Of a stretch of 64,000 nucleotides of DNA, positions 11,841 to 22,149 are shown piece by piece (position 1 is the first letter of the stretch; the number at the start of each line of letters is the position of its first letter). The stretch is from Ichthyophis bannanicus (lineage: Eukaryota > Chordata > Amphibia > Gymnophiona > Ichthyophiidae), in the NCBI GenBank assembly GCA_033557465.1, contig CM066039.1, positions 399,857,440 to 399,921,439 of the forward strand, written 5' to 3'. Below the pieces are notes generated by a model that saw only the letters and a list, made by a program, of their open reading frames with translations, made no database searches and was not told the DNA's origin. The translations under genes were made by a program, and so were the position numbers.

Positions 11841-11998
11841 CTCTGTCTGCTCCGTATTCACGGGCATCTAGGCTACTTTTTTCTTTATTGGAGCCTCTCT
11901 GCTGATATGCCCTAATTTCATTTATTTGGTAGTATCCTTCAAGGATACATTGTTCCAAACTATGCACTCTTGGGCGACTGTCGGCTCTCCCCTATTAT

Positions 11999-12605
11999 CT
12001 AGTTTAAAAACTGCTCTATCTCCTTTTTAAAGGTTAATGCCAGCAGCCTGCTTCCATCCCAGTTAAAGTGAAGCCCACCCCTTCGGAAGAGCCCCTTCTT
12101 TCTCCAGAATGTTCCCCAGTTCCTAACAAATCCAATACCTTCATCCTTGCATCATCGTCTCATCCACGCATTGACACTCCAGAGCTCTGAATGCCTTTTG
12201 GGTCCTGCGCATGGAACGGGAAGCATTTCGGAGAACGCTAACCTGGAAGTTCTGGACTTCAACTTCCTACCTAAAAGCCTAAATTTAGCCTCCAGAACCT
12301 CCCTACCATATTTTCCTATGTCATTGGTACCGATATGTACCAAGACAGCAGACTCCTCCCCAGCACTATCAAAGACCATGTCTAGGTGACGCATGAGGTT
12401 TGCTACCTTCGCACCAGGCAGGCAAGTTACCAGGCAATCCTCACGTCCATCAGCCATCCAGCTATCTACATGCCTAATGATTGAATCACCAACTATAACA
12501 GCTATTCTAACCCTTTCCTCATGGGCACATGGCCCTGGAGAAACTTCCTCAGTGCAAGAGGTTTTACATAACCTGGAGGACAGGTCCTAGCTACAGGATC
12601 ACTTC
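11999..12605 (-). pseudogene. CR1 ORF1 relic with SGNH/esterase-like domain
   Basis: Reading minus, the hydrolase motifs are in order: AVIVGDSIIRH (GDS nucleophile block, near 12480), LVHIGTNDIGK (GTND block, near 12330) and RRGGLHFNWDGS (His/Asp block, near 12070), ending before a TAG at 11999. CR1 and related LINEs are known to carry an ORF1 with an esterase domain of the SGNH family. One in-frame TGA near 12152 breaks this copy between the GTND and His blocks. The region upstream (N-terminal zinc-finger part in some CR1 elements) is not seen because CR1 sequence stops at about 12630. Confidence 0.7.
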
Positions 12606-13347
12606 CTACCACACCAGGGTGATGCTCTCCTGTCATAAGAACATAAGAACATAAAATATGCCATACTGGGTTAGACCAAGGTCCATCAAGCCCAGTATCC
12701 TGTTTCCAACAGTGGCCAATCTAGGTCATCTGTACCTAGCAGTTTCCCCAAAAGACACACGCTCCGCAATGCTTGTACTGGGTCAAGCATTGATATCCTG
12801 GGTCCCTTCTTAATAATGGTTTATGGACCTTTCCTCCAGGAACAAAACTTTTTTATACCCAGCTACACTAACAGCCTTTACTACATCCTCCGGTAACAAA
12901 TTCCAGAGTTTGATTACACGTTGAGTGAAAAAATATTTTCTTTTATTAGTCTTAAATTGGTTTGCAGCTTGTCGTGCTGTGAGGGCTTGCGTGCATCAGT
13001 GATGCTGAGAGCTAAACTATCGGTAGTTTAACTACTGGCAGGGTCTCCCAAGATGGACAGGTCTCAGCTGAGGTGCCAGACCAAGACAAACCACCCATCT
13101 GGGCATCAGCAGAATGGGATAGTGTTGACGGCGGAGGATCACTTTTTTGTGACAACGGCAACAACACCAAACTTAAACTGCGCGGAAGAAAGGCCCAGCA
13201 ATCTACTTCTGTATCTTGCCATGAAAACCCAATGGATAGTTACAACAAAACAAATTGTGCTATGGTGCTGGAAGATGAGACCCCCAGGTCGGAAGGCACT
13301 CAACTAGCTACTGGGGAAGAGCTGAAGACTTTGCATCAGATGATCAC

Positions 13348-14056
13348 ATGGTCTACTATGCTGGAAATGAAAGACAAAGAAGAAATAGTGTTGCATTTAT
13401 AATAAAGAAGAAACTTGCAAGAACTGTAATGAAATACAATGCAGTCAGCGTACTCTTAATCTCTATTCGTCTACGAGGATTACCTATCAACATAACTATA
13501 ATTCAAGTATATGCCCTAACAACAGCTGCAGAAGAGAATGAAATTGAAGAGTTCTATGAACAAGTACAAGCTGAAATTGACAGAACATGCAAACAGGATA
13601 TCCTGATAGTCATGGGTGACTGGAACGTAAAAGCTGGCAACAAAGAAGAAGGCAAAGTAGTTGGAAAATATGGACTTGGCAACATAAATGAAGCTGGAGA
13701 AAGACTGATAGAATTCTGCAAGACCAACGATCTATTCATCTCAAACACCTTCTTCCAGCAACACAAGCGGCGACTGTACACATGGACTTCACCCAATGGA
13801 TTGTATAAAAATCAAATTGACTACATCTGTGGAAGTCAACGATGGAAAAGCTCTATAACATCAACAAAGACAAAACCTGGAGCTGACTGTGGTACAGATC
13901 ATCAGCTACTAGTATGCAAACTCAAGCTAAAGTTGAAAAAGAGCAAACCACTCATGAATGCAGCAAAATATGACCTTGAGAATATACCACTGGAATTTAA
14001 AGACTGCCTGCAAAATCGATTTGCTGCTTTAGATACAAATGACAGAGCTCCAGAAG
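13348..14056 (+). pseudogene. RTE LINE apurinic-like endonuclease domain
   Basis: The plus-strand frame has the landmarks of RTE/BovB endonuclease: IIQVYALTTAAEENEIEEFY, then IVMGDWNVKAGN (metal-binding MGDWN box), GLGNINEAGERLIEFC, FISNTFFQQHKRRLYTWTSPNG, NQIDYIC, and GTDHQLLVCK (the SDH-equivalent box, here TDH). The N-terminal part with the first catalytic box lies upstream in a broken frame (about 13070-13347). The frame is cut at 14064 by an L2-like LINE inserted with the 8-bp duplication AGTTATGG. The metal-binding residues visible are intact, but the gene is broken. Confidence 0.85.
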
Positions 14057-14064
14057 AGTTATGG

Positions 14065-15566
14065 TTTATGGTTTATTTATTTGATAAAAACCGCCTTTCT
14101 GTAATAATCAAGGCGGTGTACAATAATAAAATTACATTAAAACTTGGCCGAGGCCGGGAAAAGGAAAAGGAATGTACACTTTATAAATAGGAATGAAAGA
14201 GTAAAGAAGACAAGGACAAGACAGGACACAAAAGGCAAACTTATAGTACTGAGAGAGAGGGGGAGGGTCATACAAATGGAGAGGGGATGTTGAATGCCAG
14301 GGAAAATAGGTGGGTCTTGAGGTTGTGTTTAAAGGTGATATATTGTGATTCCAGGCGAAGGGAGGGAGGGAGTGAATTCCAGAGAGCGGGACCAGCAAAG
14401 TAGAAAGCGGAAAGACGAGTGAGCTGTAAGCGGGCACGAGCAGGGGAAGGGAGGGCAAGGCGATTAAGATGAAAAGAACGGGGAGTGTACCTAGGAGAAT
14501 GGAAGGATAGTAGATCAGCTAAGTAAGGAGGGGTACCAGTGTGAAAGACTTTGTGTAATAGGATTAACATCTTAAACTGGGAACGGAAAGAAACAGGCAG
14601 CCAGTGAAGATGGAGAAGTATAGGAGTGACATGATCGCGAAGAGAAGAGTGGGTGACAAGACGTGCAGCAGTGTTTTGTATACGTTGAAGCCGGGACACC
14701 TGATATTGAGGAAGACCAAGGAATAGGGAATTAGAAAAGTCAATGCGAGACATTACCAAAGATAAGACCAGTGTGATCAGAGCTGAGGAAGAAAGGAAGG
14801 GGCGAATTGAGCGAATTTGTCGAAGAAAGAAGAATGAGGTTTTAGTGATGTGAGAAATGTGTGCAGAGAAGGAAAGATCCGAGTCAAAGTGAACACCCAA
14901 ATACCGAAAGGTGGAAACTAGTGGGACTGGGGAATCGGAGAAAGAAGGGGCTAGTGAGGGGGAAGGGCCACCATGAGTGAACCAAATGGCCAGAGTTTTA
15001 GTAAGATTCAAGTGGAGACAGTTAGAGGTGAGCCAGTTGGCAACGGAAGTGAGACAAGAGTTAAGGGGGGAGAGATCGGGGGAAGAGGGAGATGTGTGGT
15101 GAAGTAGAAGAATGTCATCCGCATAGAAGAAAGCCGAAATACCTGACTGTTGTATAAGGAGAGCAAGAGGGGCCAAAAAAAGATTGAAAAGGAGAGGAGC
15201 AAGGACAGAACCCTGAGGAACACCACAAGGGAGGTGCTGGGAATCAGAGGGAGGGAAAGTAGGTGAAGAGGAGAGGACTGCACAGGAACGAGAAGAGAGA
15301 AAAGAGCGGAATCAGTGGTGAACTGTGCTGCAAAGACCAGCTTCCCGAAGACGGTGGAGGAGAAGGGAGTGATCTACTAGGTCGAAAGCCGCTGAGAGAT
15401 CTAGAGCAACTGCCACTGAAATATCACCGTGATCGTGGGCTACATGCAGTGCATTAGAGAAAGCAAGAAGAACCGTGTCAACACTGTGCCCCGGACGGAA
15501 CCCAGATTGACGGGGGTGAAGAAAGTTAGTAGAATCCAAGTGGTGAGAAAGTTGAGCGAAGACAAA
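14065..15566 (-). mobile_element. L2-like LINE inserted in the RTE
   Basis: Flanked by AGTTATGG at 14057-14064 and 15567-15574. The minus strand codes for an L2-type RT: SAAFDLVDHSLLLHRL (near 15350), GVPQGSVL-type block near 15230 in another frame, FFYADDILLLHHT (near 15110), then RYLGVHFDSDLSF, QNTAARLVT, HVTPILLHLHWLPV, and LWNSLPPSLR near the C-terminus at about 14390. The 3' end near 14065-14110 has the CACCGCCTTGAT...AAGGCGGT hairpin and (ATAAATAAA). The long frame 14268-15176 is open; one or more frameshifts separate it from the upstream RT part (15312-15539). 5'-truncated. Confidence 0.85.
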
Positions 15567-15602
15567 AGTTATGGAATGACATCAAGAAGGTTGTGTTGGA
15601 AG

Positions 15603-15951
15603 CACTGTTCCCTCTAAGCTGTGCGCGTGTGCGCGCGCACACATCTTGCCAAGCGAGCGCACATACTTTACAACAGAGCGCACAAAAATTACGGTTCTGA
15701 TTCTGATAGGAAACAACACAGACGTCTTAAAAGTTAAAAGTTGTTTTGTATTTATGGTTTTCACAAGTTCTACAATATTTTCTAGTGCAATCAATGTGGT
15801 GTACATACTGTATTCTGACGTGTAGTCAAATTTTAAAGTACATAACTCCGAGTGTCGTTATGTGGCGCACAAAAAATGTAACCTTCCTTCAAAAGCCGCA
15901 CAGCTGATATTTTATGCGCACACAGCCTACAGAAAATTAGAGGGAACATTG
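15603..15951. mobile_element. hAT-type MITE, non-autonomous
   Basis: A 349-bp element with terminal inverted repeats: left CACTGTTCCCTCTAA, right TTAGAGGGAACATTG (one mismatch to a perfect repeat). It is flanked by an exact 8-bp duplication GTTGGAAG at 15595-15602 and 15952-15959, the length expected for hAT transposases. The left interior has an alternating purine-pyrimidine run (GTGCGCGTGTGCGCGCGC) near 15622-15640, and CGCACA words recur through it. No transposase is encoded. It sits in RTE linker sequence, which resumes on the other side. Confidence 0.85.
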
Positions 15952-15959
15952 GTTGGAAG

Positions 15960-16270
15960 AAAGCAAAAAATCTCTACAAAAGGTGAAAAAGCAAAAACGG
16001 CCAAAATGGATGATGGAAGAAACTCTGAAAATTGCCCAGAAACGCAGAGAAGCTAAAGCCAGAGGAGAAAGAAAGACAATCGCAGAACTCAACAGAGATT
16101 TCCAATGTGCAGCAAGACAGGACAAGGAAAAGTACTACAATGACACTTGCAAGGAAATAGAAGCAGAAACTATTAGAGGAAGAACAAGATCGGCTTTCCT
16201 GAAGCTACGAGAGTTAAAGAAAAAGTTCCAGCCTCAAATTGGAATGTTACAAGATGCTCAAGGTTCTATG
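15960..16270 (+). pseudogene. RTE LINE linker between endonuclease and RT
   Basis: The plus strand reads a Lys/Arg-rich segment with KRPKWMMEETLKIAQKRREAKARG, YYNDTCKEIEAE and RSAFLKLRELKKKF, ending LQDAQGSML, the usual lead-in to the RT domain of RTE elements. RT fingers and palm are missing beyond this point and are replaced by 16271-16574. Confidence 0.75.
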
Positions 16271-16574
16271 TTGTACATCTATGCACAACTTTTACAGCTA
16301 AGTGTTTTGCACTTTGGTTTTTTTGTTTATAATTAAGTGCGTAGTGTGGATTATGCTGGCTGCTCTAAGTATTTGCCAAGGTCACTGATGTTATTGGGCT
16401 TGTTGTTGGTGCTTGTGGTCTGGATTTATTTCTGGTCCTCTTTTCACCACATGCCCGTGTATGCTGAGACCCTGGTTTGTTTTGACAATCAAGCATTGTG
16501 CGATTGCCTACAGAAAAAACACGTGTTTTTGATGGAGTGAGATTTCTTTTCTTGTTAATTTATATGCAGAACAA
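16271..16574. other. unassigned insert replacing the RTE RT core
   Basis: About 300 bp, T-rich, with no motif I recognise. RTE coding sequence stops at the start of the RT domain on the left and resumes just before the RT active-site block on the right, so about 250 codons are gone. It may be an insertion with a deletion, or a gene-conversion patch. I see no duplication at its ends. Confidence 0.35.
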
Positions 16575-17227
16575 ATCATCAGAGAAGTAGGATTGTATGA
16601 AGACAACAGAGGTGTGAAGATTGGTGGAAGACTCATCAACAACCTTCGCTATGCTGATGATACTACATTACTGGCTGAAAGTGAAGATGATCTGAAACAT
16701 TTGCTTCTAACAATGGGCCTGCACCTTAAAGTAAAGAAGACAAACATCATGACAACTGGCATAATCAACAGGTTCATCGTTGAAGGAGAAGAAATTGAAA
16801 TTGTGAACAACTTTGACCTACTTGGATCAACTATCAATAAAGAAGCAACAAGCAGTCAAGAAATCCAACGACGCATTGATCTTGGCAGAATGGCTATGAA
16901 AGACCTAGATAAGATTCTCAAGAGCAGAGATGCATCTCTCCATACAAAGATTCGACTTGTTCAAGCCATGGTATTTTCAATAACATCATATGGATGTGAA
17001 AGCTGGACAGTGAAAAAGACAGACAGGAAGAAAATTGATGCCTTTGAATTATGGTGCTGGCGGCGAATACTGTGTATACCATGGCCTGCCTGAAGAACAA
17101 ACCAGTCGGTACTAGAGGAGATCAAACCTAAGCTTTCTTTAGAAGCTCAGATGACAATACTTTGACTTTCATACTTTGGACACATCATGCGAAGAGAGAG
17201 ATCATTAGAGAAAGACATCATGCTTGG
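16575..17227 (+). pseudogene. RTE LINE reverse transcriptase, C-terminal half
   Basis: The plus-strand frame (16593-17093) contains INNLRYADDTTLLAES, the YADD catalytic box of RT, then LKVKKTNIMTTG, NNFDLLGSTIN, LVQAMVFSITSYGCESWTVKK and FELWCWRRILCIPW, all typical of RTE/BovB. A frame change near 17093 is followed by decayed YFGHIMRRE and EKDIML blocks up to the break at 17227, where Gypsy LTR B begins after TTGG. The tail resumes at 43137. Confidence 0.85.
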
Positions 17228-17365
17228 TGTCATGTAGAAGACCCTTCTGAGCCTATGGAGATAGGGAGTGAAGAGGATTTCGTTTCAGAAACTGACAGGC
17301 AATCAGAGCACATGGCTCAATGTTTTCAAGGAAAAGGTAAACAAAAAGAGTCACGAGCTGAACAG

Positions 17366-19009
17366 TGTCACACCCCCTTTCTCTGTGTATAGGCGGTTGC
17401 CTGGAAGAGTGGGAAACGTGCCAGATTATCCTTGTAAGTGCTGATGTTTGGGGTTTCCATGTAGTTGTGGGCCAAACAAAGACAGCCAAGGTTTTTATGT
17501 GATAACAAAAACTTTATTTGTTGCACAGGATTCTGTCATCTACCATCCCCTAACCAGAAACAAAAAGTGGATACTTTCTTATGCCAAAATAAAGTCCAGA
17601 ATGAGACAAAGTCCAACCTGATCCTTCTCAGGGTTTGTCAGTTTATATACAAGGTTAATTCAACTTCTCTTCAGTTATGAACAGCTTTAGTTGCAGCTAA
17701 TCATTTGCATAGCATTCACAATTCCCAGCTGCTTAAAGACGTTGAGTTTCACTCCAGCAGAACGCTGCTTCTCTCCGTACAAACTCAATAGCATGAAATA
17801 ACTTCTCAGCACTTATCATATACATTAATATCAACAGCTTCACTCTTGGCAACAAACAGCACAGTCTGCCTCCATCTCAGAATAGGAGCTATCTGATTTA
17901 GTTGATCCCAACTGCATTGATTCAACATCAGAGTCAGACATCTCATGATTCAATTCAGGGTACTGCAGATCAACAGGCTTCCATTGTTCCAAATGGTGTT
18001 TAAGCTGTTTCCACTTATTATTCCTTTCCCTTTGTGGTATCTGAGGGTAACTAGAATCAGCAGCCTCCTTTAAAGTAGTGTTAAAGGAATCCAACTGGCT
18101 TAATCTTCTTCTAGTGTGTCTGGGTTGTAAAGGTTGGTAAAAAGGAAAGTCTCTGTCTTTGCACTGCTTTAGTATCTCTGGCTCAGCAGGGACTAGCTTT
18201 AGCTTTCGTCTGCGTAGCATATAATCAGCTGGTGAGTTAAGAACAGCTGGGCTACTCTCTAAGCTTCTGCTAGTAACTGGCTGCCTGCACTTGGAACGTT
18301 CATGCAGCTTATCAAACAGAGCTTTACACTTGCTTAAACTCTCACCTTTGTTCACAGCTTCTAGGGAAGACTCTAGGGTAGAAGTGCTATCTCTTCTGGG
18401 TAAGGGTTCCAGCCTCCCCCCGTGAGAATGAACGTAGCTTCTAACCTGCTTCTCCTGGCTGTCTGATTCGTGGTGACCTCTCTCTCTCAGAGGAAGCTCT
18501 CTCCACTGCTTTCTCAGAGACCTCCGTGTCTCAAAGCAGTCTGGATGGCAACTCTCCCAGCACCGTGTGCTATCCTGGCAATGGCTGCTCTTTCCTTTGC
18601 TTCTCTCTGAAACTTGGTCAGAGCCAGGTCCTGAGTCTCCTACACGAACACTTCCTGTTCTCTTAGGAACTCCTCCTGCTCCCACACGAACTCTCCTGGA
18701 ACTAGAACTCCGACTAGCTCCTGAACTCAGACTCCCTCCTGAACTCAGACGGGAACTAACTCTCTCTGTTACTTCCTGGTTAAGAGCATAGGGCTGCCCT
18801 ATCCGGTTTGACTCCGCCCCCTTGCCTCTTACGTCAGCTCCCCTGGTTGTCATGGAGCTGGGGTGTGGCTCTCTCGCTGCCTTTCTGTGCAGAGAGTTTC
18901 TCTGGGCTTGTGCTTTAACCCCTTCCTTGCCTGCATTAATGTGTGCATTTGAGGAAAGCTGCTGTTTTAAACCCCTTTTCTTGCTGTTTAAGCCCTCTGC
19001 ATCATCACA
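17366..19009 (-). mobile_element. solo LTR, Gypsy family C
   Basis: In minus orientation it starts TGTGATGATGCAGAG (19009) and ends GGGGTGTGACA (17366). The duplication is ACAG at 17362-17365 and 19010-19013, and the interrupted LTR B sequence continues on both sides as in the intact 3' copy near 41880. Length 1644 bp. An AATAAA signal in minus orientation (plus ACTTTATTTG near 17508) follows the coding frame. Confidence 0.85.
17840..19009 (-). CDS. LTR-encoded acidic-tail protein, family C (open)
   Basis: An uninterrupted frame of about 389 codons starts at the first LTR codon (TGT; reads CDDAEGLNSKK) and stops at 17840. The first in-frame Met inside the LTR lies near the TTRGADV region. 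If pol reads through the polypurine tract, as in element A, the frame would need no start of its own. The product is Ser/Arg-rich in the first half (repeated Ser-Ser-Gly and Arg-Val-Gly runs) and more mixed in the second, with RRRKLKLVPAEPEILKQ. It ends VESMQLGSTKSDSSYSEMEA followed by DC and a CC pair. That tail matches family F (IESMEVG ... SEMEC). No transmembrane segment or enzyme motif is evident. Function unknown; the intact frame in a solo LTR suggests recent constraint or young age. Confidence 0.65.
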   Translation of the reverse strand, partial: CDDAEGLNSKKRGLKQQLSSNAHINAGKEGVKAQAQRNSLHRKAAREPHPSSMTTRGADVRGKGAESNRIGQPYALNQEVTERVSSRLSSGGSLSSGASRSSSSRRVRVGAGGVPKRTGSVRVGDSGPGSDQVSERSKGKSSHCQDSTRCWESCHPDCFETRRSLRKQWRELPLRERGHHESDSQEKQVRSYVHSHGGRLEPLPRRDSTSTLESSLEAVNKGESLSKCKALFDKLHERSKCRQPVTSRSLESSPAVLNSPADYMLRRRKLKLVPAEPEILKQCKDRDFPFYQPLQPRHTRRRLSQLDSFNTTLKEAADSSYPQIPQRERNNKWKQLKHHLEQWKPVDLQYPELNHEMSDSDVESMQLGSTKSDSSYSEMEADCAVCCQE

Positions 19010-20271
19010 ACAGGCACGCCCATGCTGCACGTATCCCCAAGCTCAGGAGTTAATGAGAAACACCTGGTTCGGGGAGGGGCAGAGCTAAGCCCTAAGAAGC
19101 AGGAATATAAAAAGCAGTCATTAGATTTGAGAAGGGGAATGAGGAGGAAGGAGGAAGAGGAGGAAAAGGAGTCCCAAGGAAGCTCTGAGGGAGAGACGCC
19201 AGGACAAGAGCAAAGACAAAGGCAAGGGATCTGGCAGGGGATCAAGCAAGGGAGCACGCTGACCAAAAGGAGTCAAGGAGGAGTAAGGACCCAGAAAGCC
19301 AAAGCCCAAAAGCCAGGTGGGAGCAACACAGGGCCGGTGCCGTCCAGTAAAGGCAGGAGGAAGGAGAAACCTCCTGAGAAGCTGGCTTGGGAAAACTCAG
19401 AGGCTCCAGGGAGAGAGACATACTGGCATGGAAGTACTTATATGTCTGAGGCAGAAGCTGATAAGCTAAAAGGCAAGAAAACACAACCGGTGTTTGGAAG
19501 CCTTTCTGACCCAGCAGAACAGAGAATTCCTTCCTCTTTAAAGCCAAAAGGTAGGCTTCACAAATTGTCCAGATTTGAACCTAGTTTTAAAATATTTCCT
19601 TGTAGTTGCCAGGAAGTATTAGGCTCCCCAAGCAGCAACTCCAGTATATATGGTACTTTACAGCCTTGCTCGTTAGAGTGCTACAAAGGGAAGCCACGTG
19701 AAGGCAGAGAAGAAGTTTGTTTTAAAACGCCGTATAGCAGCTTGCAGACACACCCAGCTGACGCTGACTTAGAAGAGATGCAGATAGATTCTGATATCAA
19801 TGACATAGCAGATAATCAGATGGATTGCACTTTGTCTCTTGCTGACCATATTGAATCTCTCTGCTGAACAATATATTAAGAAGGCTGAGAAAGCAGCAAA
19901 AGAAAAGGGAACATTTTCTTTTGTTATGAGAAGCTGTTGCTTGCTTTTGTTTGTACTGAGCACTGCACGTTTTAAAGCCTGAAGCTAAAGAGGCTGGTTA
20001 CGTTAGTTCCTGAATGTTTCCACATGCCAATTAGATGGCAACTGTCCTAAGTTTTCCACATGCACTTAATCTTCTTGGAAAGGGAAATAAATCCTTGTCA
20101 TTTGCCTGAAACCACTCGACTACAATTTCTTCTTTTCTCAGAGGGTAAAAGGGACTACTATTCCCATAAGTCATTGCAGGAGCAAATGCCATGCCATACT
20201 CCCTGAATTAGAATCCCCAGGCAGACCAACCCTCCGTGCCCTAGGCGCTGGGTTGGCCCCCAGGTGAAAAA

Positions 20272-20290
20272 TGGCGTAGTTGTGAGGATT
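20272..20290 (+). promoter_or_regulatory. primer-binding site of element B (tRNA-Ser-like)
   Basis: Two bases after the 5' LTR the sequence reads TGGCGTAGTTGTGAGGATT. Vertebrate tRNA-Ser (AGA/TGA type) ends ...CTACG-CCA, so its complement would begin TGGCGTAGTC; about 16 of 19 positions agree by eye. Element A has the related TGGCGTAGTATTAAGGATT at 34630. tRNA identity is from memory of tRNA-Ser. Confidence 0.55.
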
Positions 20291-20499
20291 TTCCGCTTGG
20301 AATACAAAGGACATCCCAACTGAGAAAAAAAAGGAAAAAAAAAGACATCAGGAGACACCAGAAGTTTGTACAAGGGGAAAAGAAAATTTCCTAAGCTGTT
20401 GGTGGAGAGCTATCGGAGATTTGCTGGCAAATCGGTCAGGAGGACCAGGACTCAAGGGTTAGACTCCTTTCTCAAGGCCTGAATCTACACTGTGCCAAG

Positions 20500-20642
20500 G
20501 TAATGGGTAACTGGGCACGGGTGTGGAGGATTCAAAAGTGAGAAAGAGAGCTACTGTTCTGCAGTTTATTTAGATAGGATTTAAAAGAAAGCCGTGGTGT
20601 GCCGCACTTGGTGGGCTTTTCTTTTTGTGTTTGTCTCTGCAG
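20500..20642 (+). other. candidate leader intron of element B
   Basis: A donor-like GCCAAG|GTAATG at 20499/20500 and an acceptor-like pyrimidine tract ending TGTCTCTGCAG at 20642 bracket 143 nt just upstream of the gag start. Element A has a matching arrangement (34800-34962), and both share a CCGCACTTGG word upstream of the acceptor and GAAT right after it. Inference only. Confidence 0.45.
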
Positions 20643-20659
20643 GAATGACAGTCCTAAGA

Positions 20660-21869
20660 ATGGATCCGCAAGAAGTGTTGCGCTGGATGTCTAACCAGTT
20701 TGAAAAGCAGATGGAGCTGGCTCATCGCTCGCAAGAACAGACGGCAGCGGCAATGCATGCCCAGCAGAAACCCCTTGTCGAGTTAATGGAGGCTTTACTG
20801 GCAAAGCAGAAGGCTACTGAACAAGCAAGTCCCTCATTTGCTATGGTGGTAGGACCACAAGACTGTGGAGCCTTAGCGTTTGGACAGTTAACAACCAATG
20901 ATGATTTGGACGACTTTATAGAGGCCTTTGAAAGGATTGCAAGAGCTGTCAAATGGCTGCTAGAACAATGGGCAGTGAGGTTCGCCACGTCCCTTACGGG
21001 GGAGGCTTTAGCTGCTTATAAGGTCATGCCCGCTGCTCTAGCGTCTGACTATGATGAAGTTAAGAAAGCAGTTAAGGACAGGCTAGGACTAACACCAATG
21101 TTCTATAAGAGAATGTTTAGGGAGGCTAGGCTGAAGCCTAATGAAACACCTAAAGCATTGTATCAAAGGATTAAAGGTTTAGCGTGGAAATGGCTTGTTC
21201 CAGAGAAAAAGACTCTTGAGTCTGTGATCGATACTATCGTTCTGGAACAATTCATGGAAGCAGTACCCCCTGAAGTCAAATCTTTCCTGATCCTACAAAG
21301 TTGCCAGACCACCGCAGAGGCAGCCATCCTTACAGAACGCTATTTTGAGGCAGAGTTGGCCGGTAAACCGAAAGGAGGCGTTCTGAAAGTGGCTGGGGCA
21401 GCCAACTTTGGAAGATCAGAAAAGAGCTTAAGAGCTAATATAACCAGTGTGAATACTGTTGTACCATTGTCAAAAGGAAAATGTTATAACTTTTATTTAT
21501 TTATTTATTTATTTACATTTCTTATATACCGCACTATTTGCCATCAGCGCGGTTTACATGGAACAGAAAACATCCGACAACTTACATATGTCTGGTCATT
21601 ACATTTAACAGGAAGTGGAACTTGGAGAAACAGGGTAAACTATGTACATAAGAAGCGTAATAAGAAGGATACTGCATGGAGTATCTGCGGGAAAGTAGGG
21701 CATTTTCAGAGAAATTGTACATTGCGAAAAGCACTAATGACTGGAAAAGGAAAACAGGTGCAAGAAGGGTTCCTGTTAAAGGTGGAAGTTCAGGGCATTG
21801 TAGCTCATGCACTGCTTGACTCGGGTGCTGACCAGAGCATGGTCTCGAAGCAGCTCTGGCAGGCCATTG
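20660..21869 (+). pseudogene. Gypsy B Gag with SCAN-like capsid, split zinc knuckle, protease start
   Basis: The start chosen is MDPQEVLRWM, which aligns with MDPKEIFNWM in element A; the open frame extends upstream, but through the candidate intron. The capsid contains LTGEALAAYKVMP and, from about residue 135, a SCAN-like C-terminal domain (KALYQRIKGLAWKWLVPEKK, IVLEQFMEAVPPEVKSF). SCAN domains are known to derive from the capsid of Gmr1-like Gypsy elements. The CCHC knuckle is split after its first Cys by an L2 tail (about 21491-21684) and continues CGKVGHFQRNC. The protease begins ALLDSGADQSMVS, with the catalytic Asp, and is cut at 21869 by a CR1 insertion; it resumes near 32263. Confidence 0.8.
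21491..21684 (-). repeat. L2-like LINE tail inside Gypsy B gag
   Basis: It starts with (TTTA)n, then TATACCGCACTATTTGCC ... GCGCGGTTTACAT, the minus view of the L2-like 3' hairpin tail. It separates the first Cys of the zinc knuckle from the remaining CCHC residues. End positions are approximate; no clear duplication seen. Confidence 0.6.
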
Positions 21870-22149
21870 AACATAAGAACATAAGATATGCCATACTGGG
21901 TCAGACCAAGGTCCATCAAGCCCAATATTCTGTTTCCAACGGTGGACAATCTAGGTCATATGTACCTAGCAGTTTCCCCAAGAGACACAAGTTACACAAT
22001 GCTTGTACTGGGTCAAGCATTGATATCTTCGGTCACTTCTTAATAATGGTTTATGGACCTTTCCTCCAGGAACCTGTCCAAACCTTTTTTAAACCCAGCT
22101 ACACTAACAGCCTTTACTACATCCTCCGGTAACAAATTCCAGAGTTTGA

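Larger units (their letters stand above)
9295..12630 (-). mobile_element. CR1 LINE, long copy 1
   Basis: On the minus strand this holds, from right to left, a decayed ORF1 with an SGNH-type esterase (about 12605-11999), an AP-type endonuclease (about 11840-11074) and a reverse transcriptase (about 11055-9296). Its 3' end may be the fragment at 6848-7150. It is the only CR1 copy here that retains the ORF1 region. Many stops and frameshifts show it is dead. Confidence 0.85.
17228..19867 (+). pseudogene. LTR-encoded acidic-tail protein, family B (5' copy)
   Basis: The frame opens with the first LTR codon (TGT) and reads CHVEDPSEPMEIGSEED up to 17365, where solo LTR C interrupts. It resumes at 19014-19867 after a 1-nt frame change close to the insertion. 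The long second part (281 codons open) is Lys/Arg/Glu/Gln-rich, contains SDPAEQRIPSSLKPKGR and a KLSRFEPSFKIFPCSC stretch, and ends EEMQIDSDINDIADNQMDCT plus a short LSLADHIESLC terminus. No domain is recognised. The 3' LTR copy (41748-42730) has different lesions: an early TAG and a 10-nt deletion. The two copies together support one ancestral frame. Confidence 0.7.
17228..20269 (+). repeat. 5' LTR of Gypsy element B (split by solo LTR C)
   Basis: It starts TGTCATGTAGAAG and ends CAGGTGAAA (the 3' LTR ends CAGGTGACA, so the terminal C has mutated). Without the 1648-bp insertion it is about 1394 bp; the 3' LTR is 1385 bp. An AATAAA lies near 20085. A coding frame fills its first two-thirds. 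Confidence 0.85.

Noticed and set aside
20594..20660. Gag of element B starting with a hydrophobic, signal-peptide-like N-terminus
   Set aside because: The hydrophobic codons are the pyrimidine tract of the candidate splice acceptor. The aligned start in element A is MDP, so the upstream extension is unlikely to be real.
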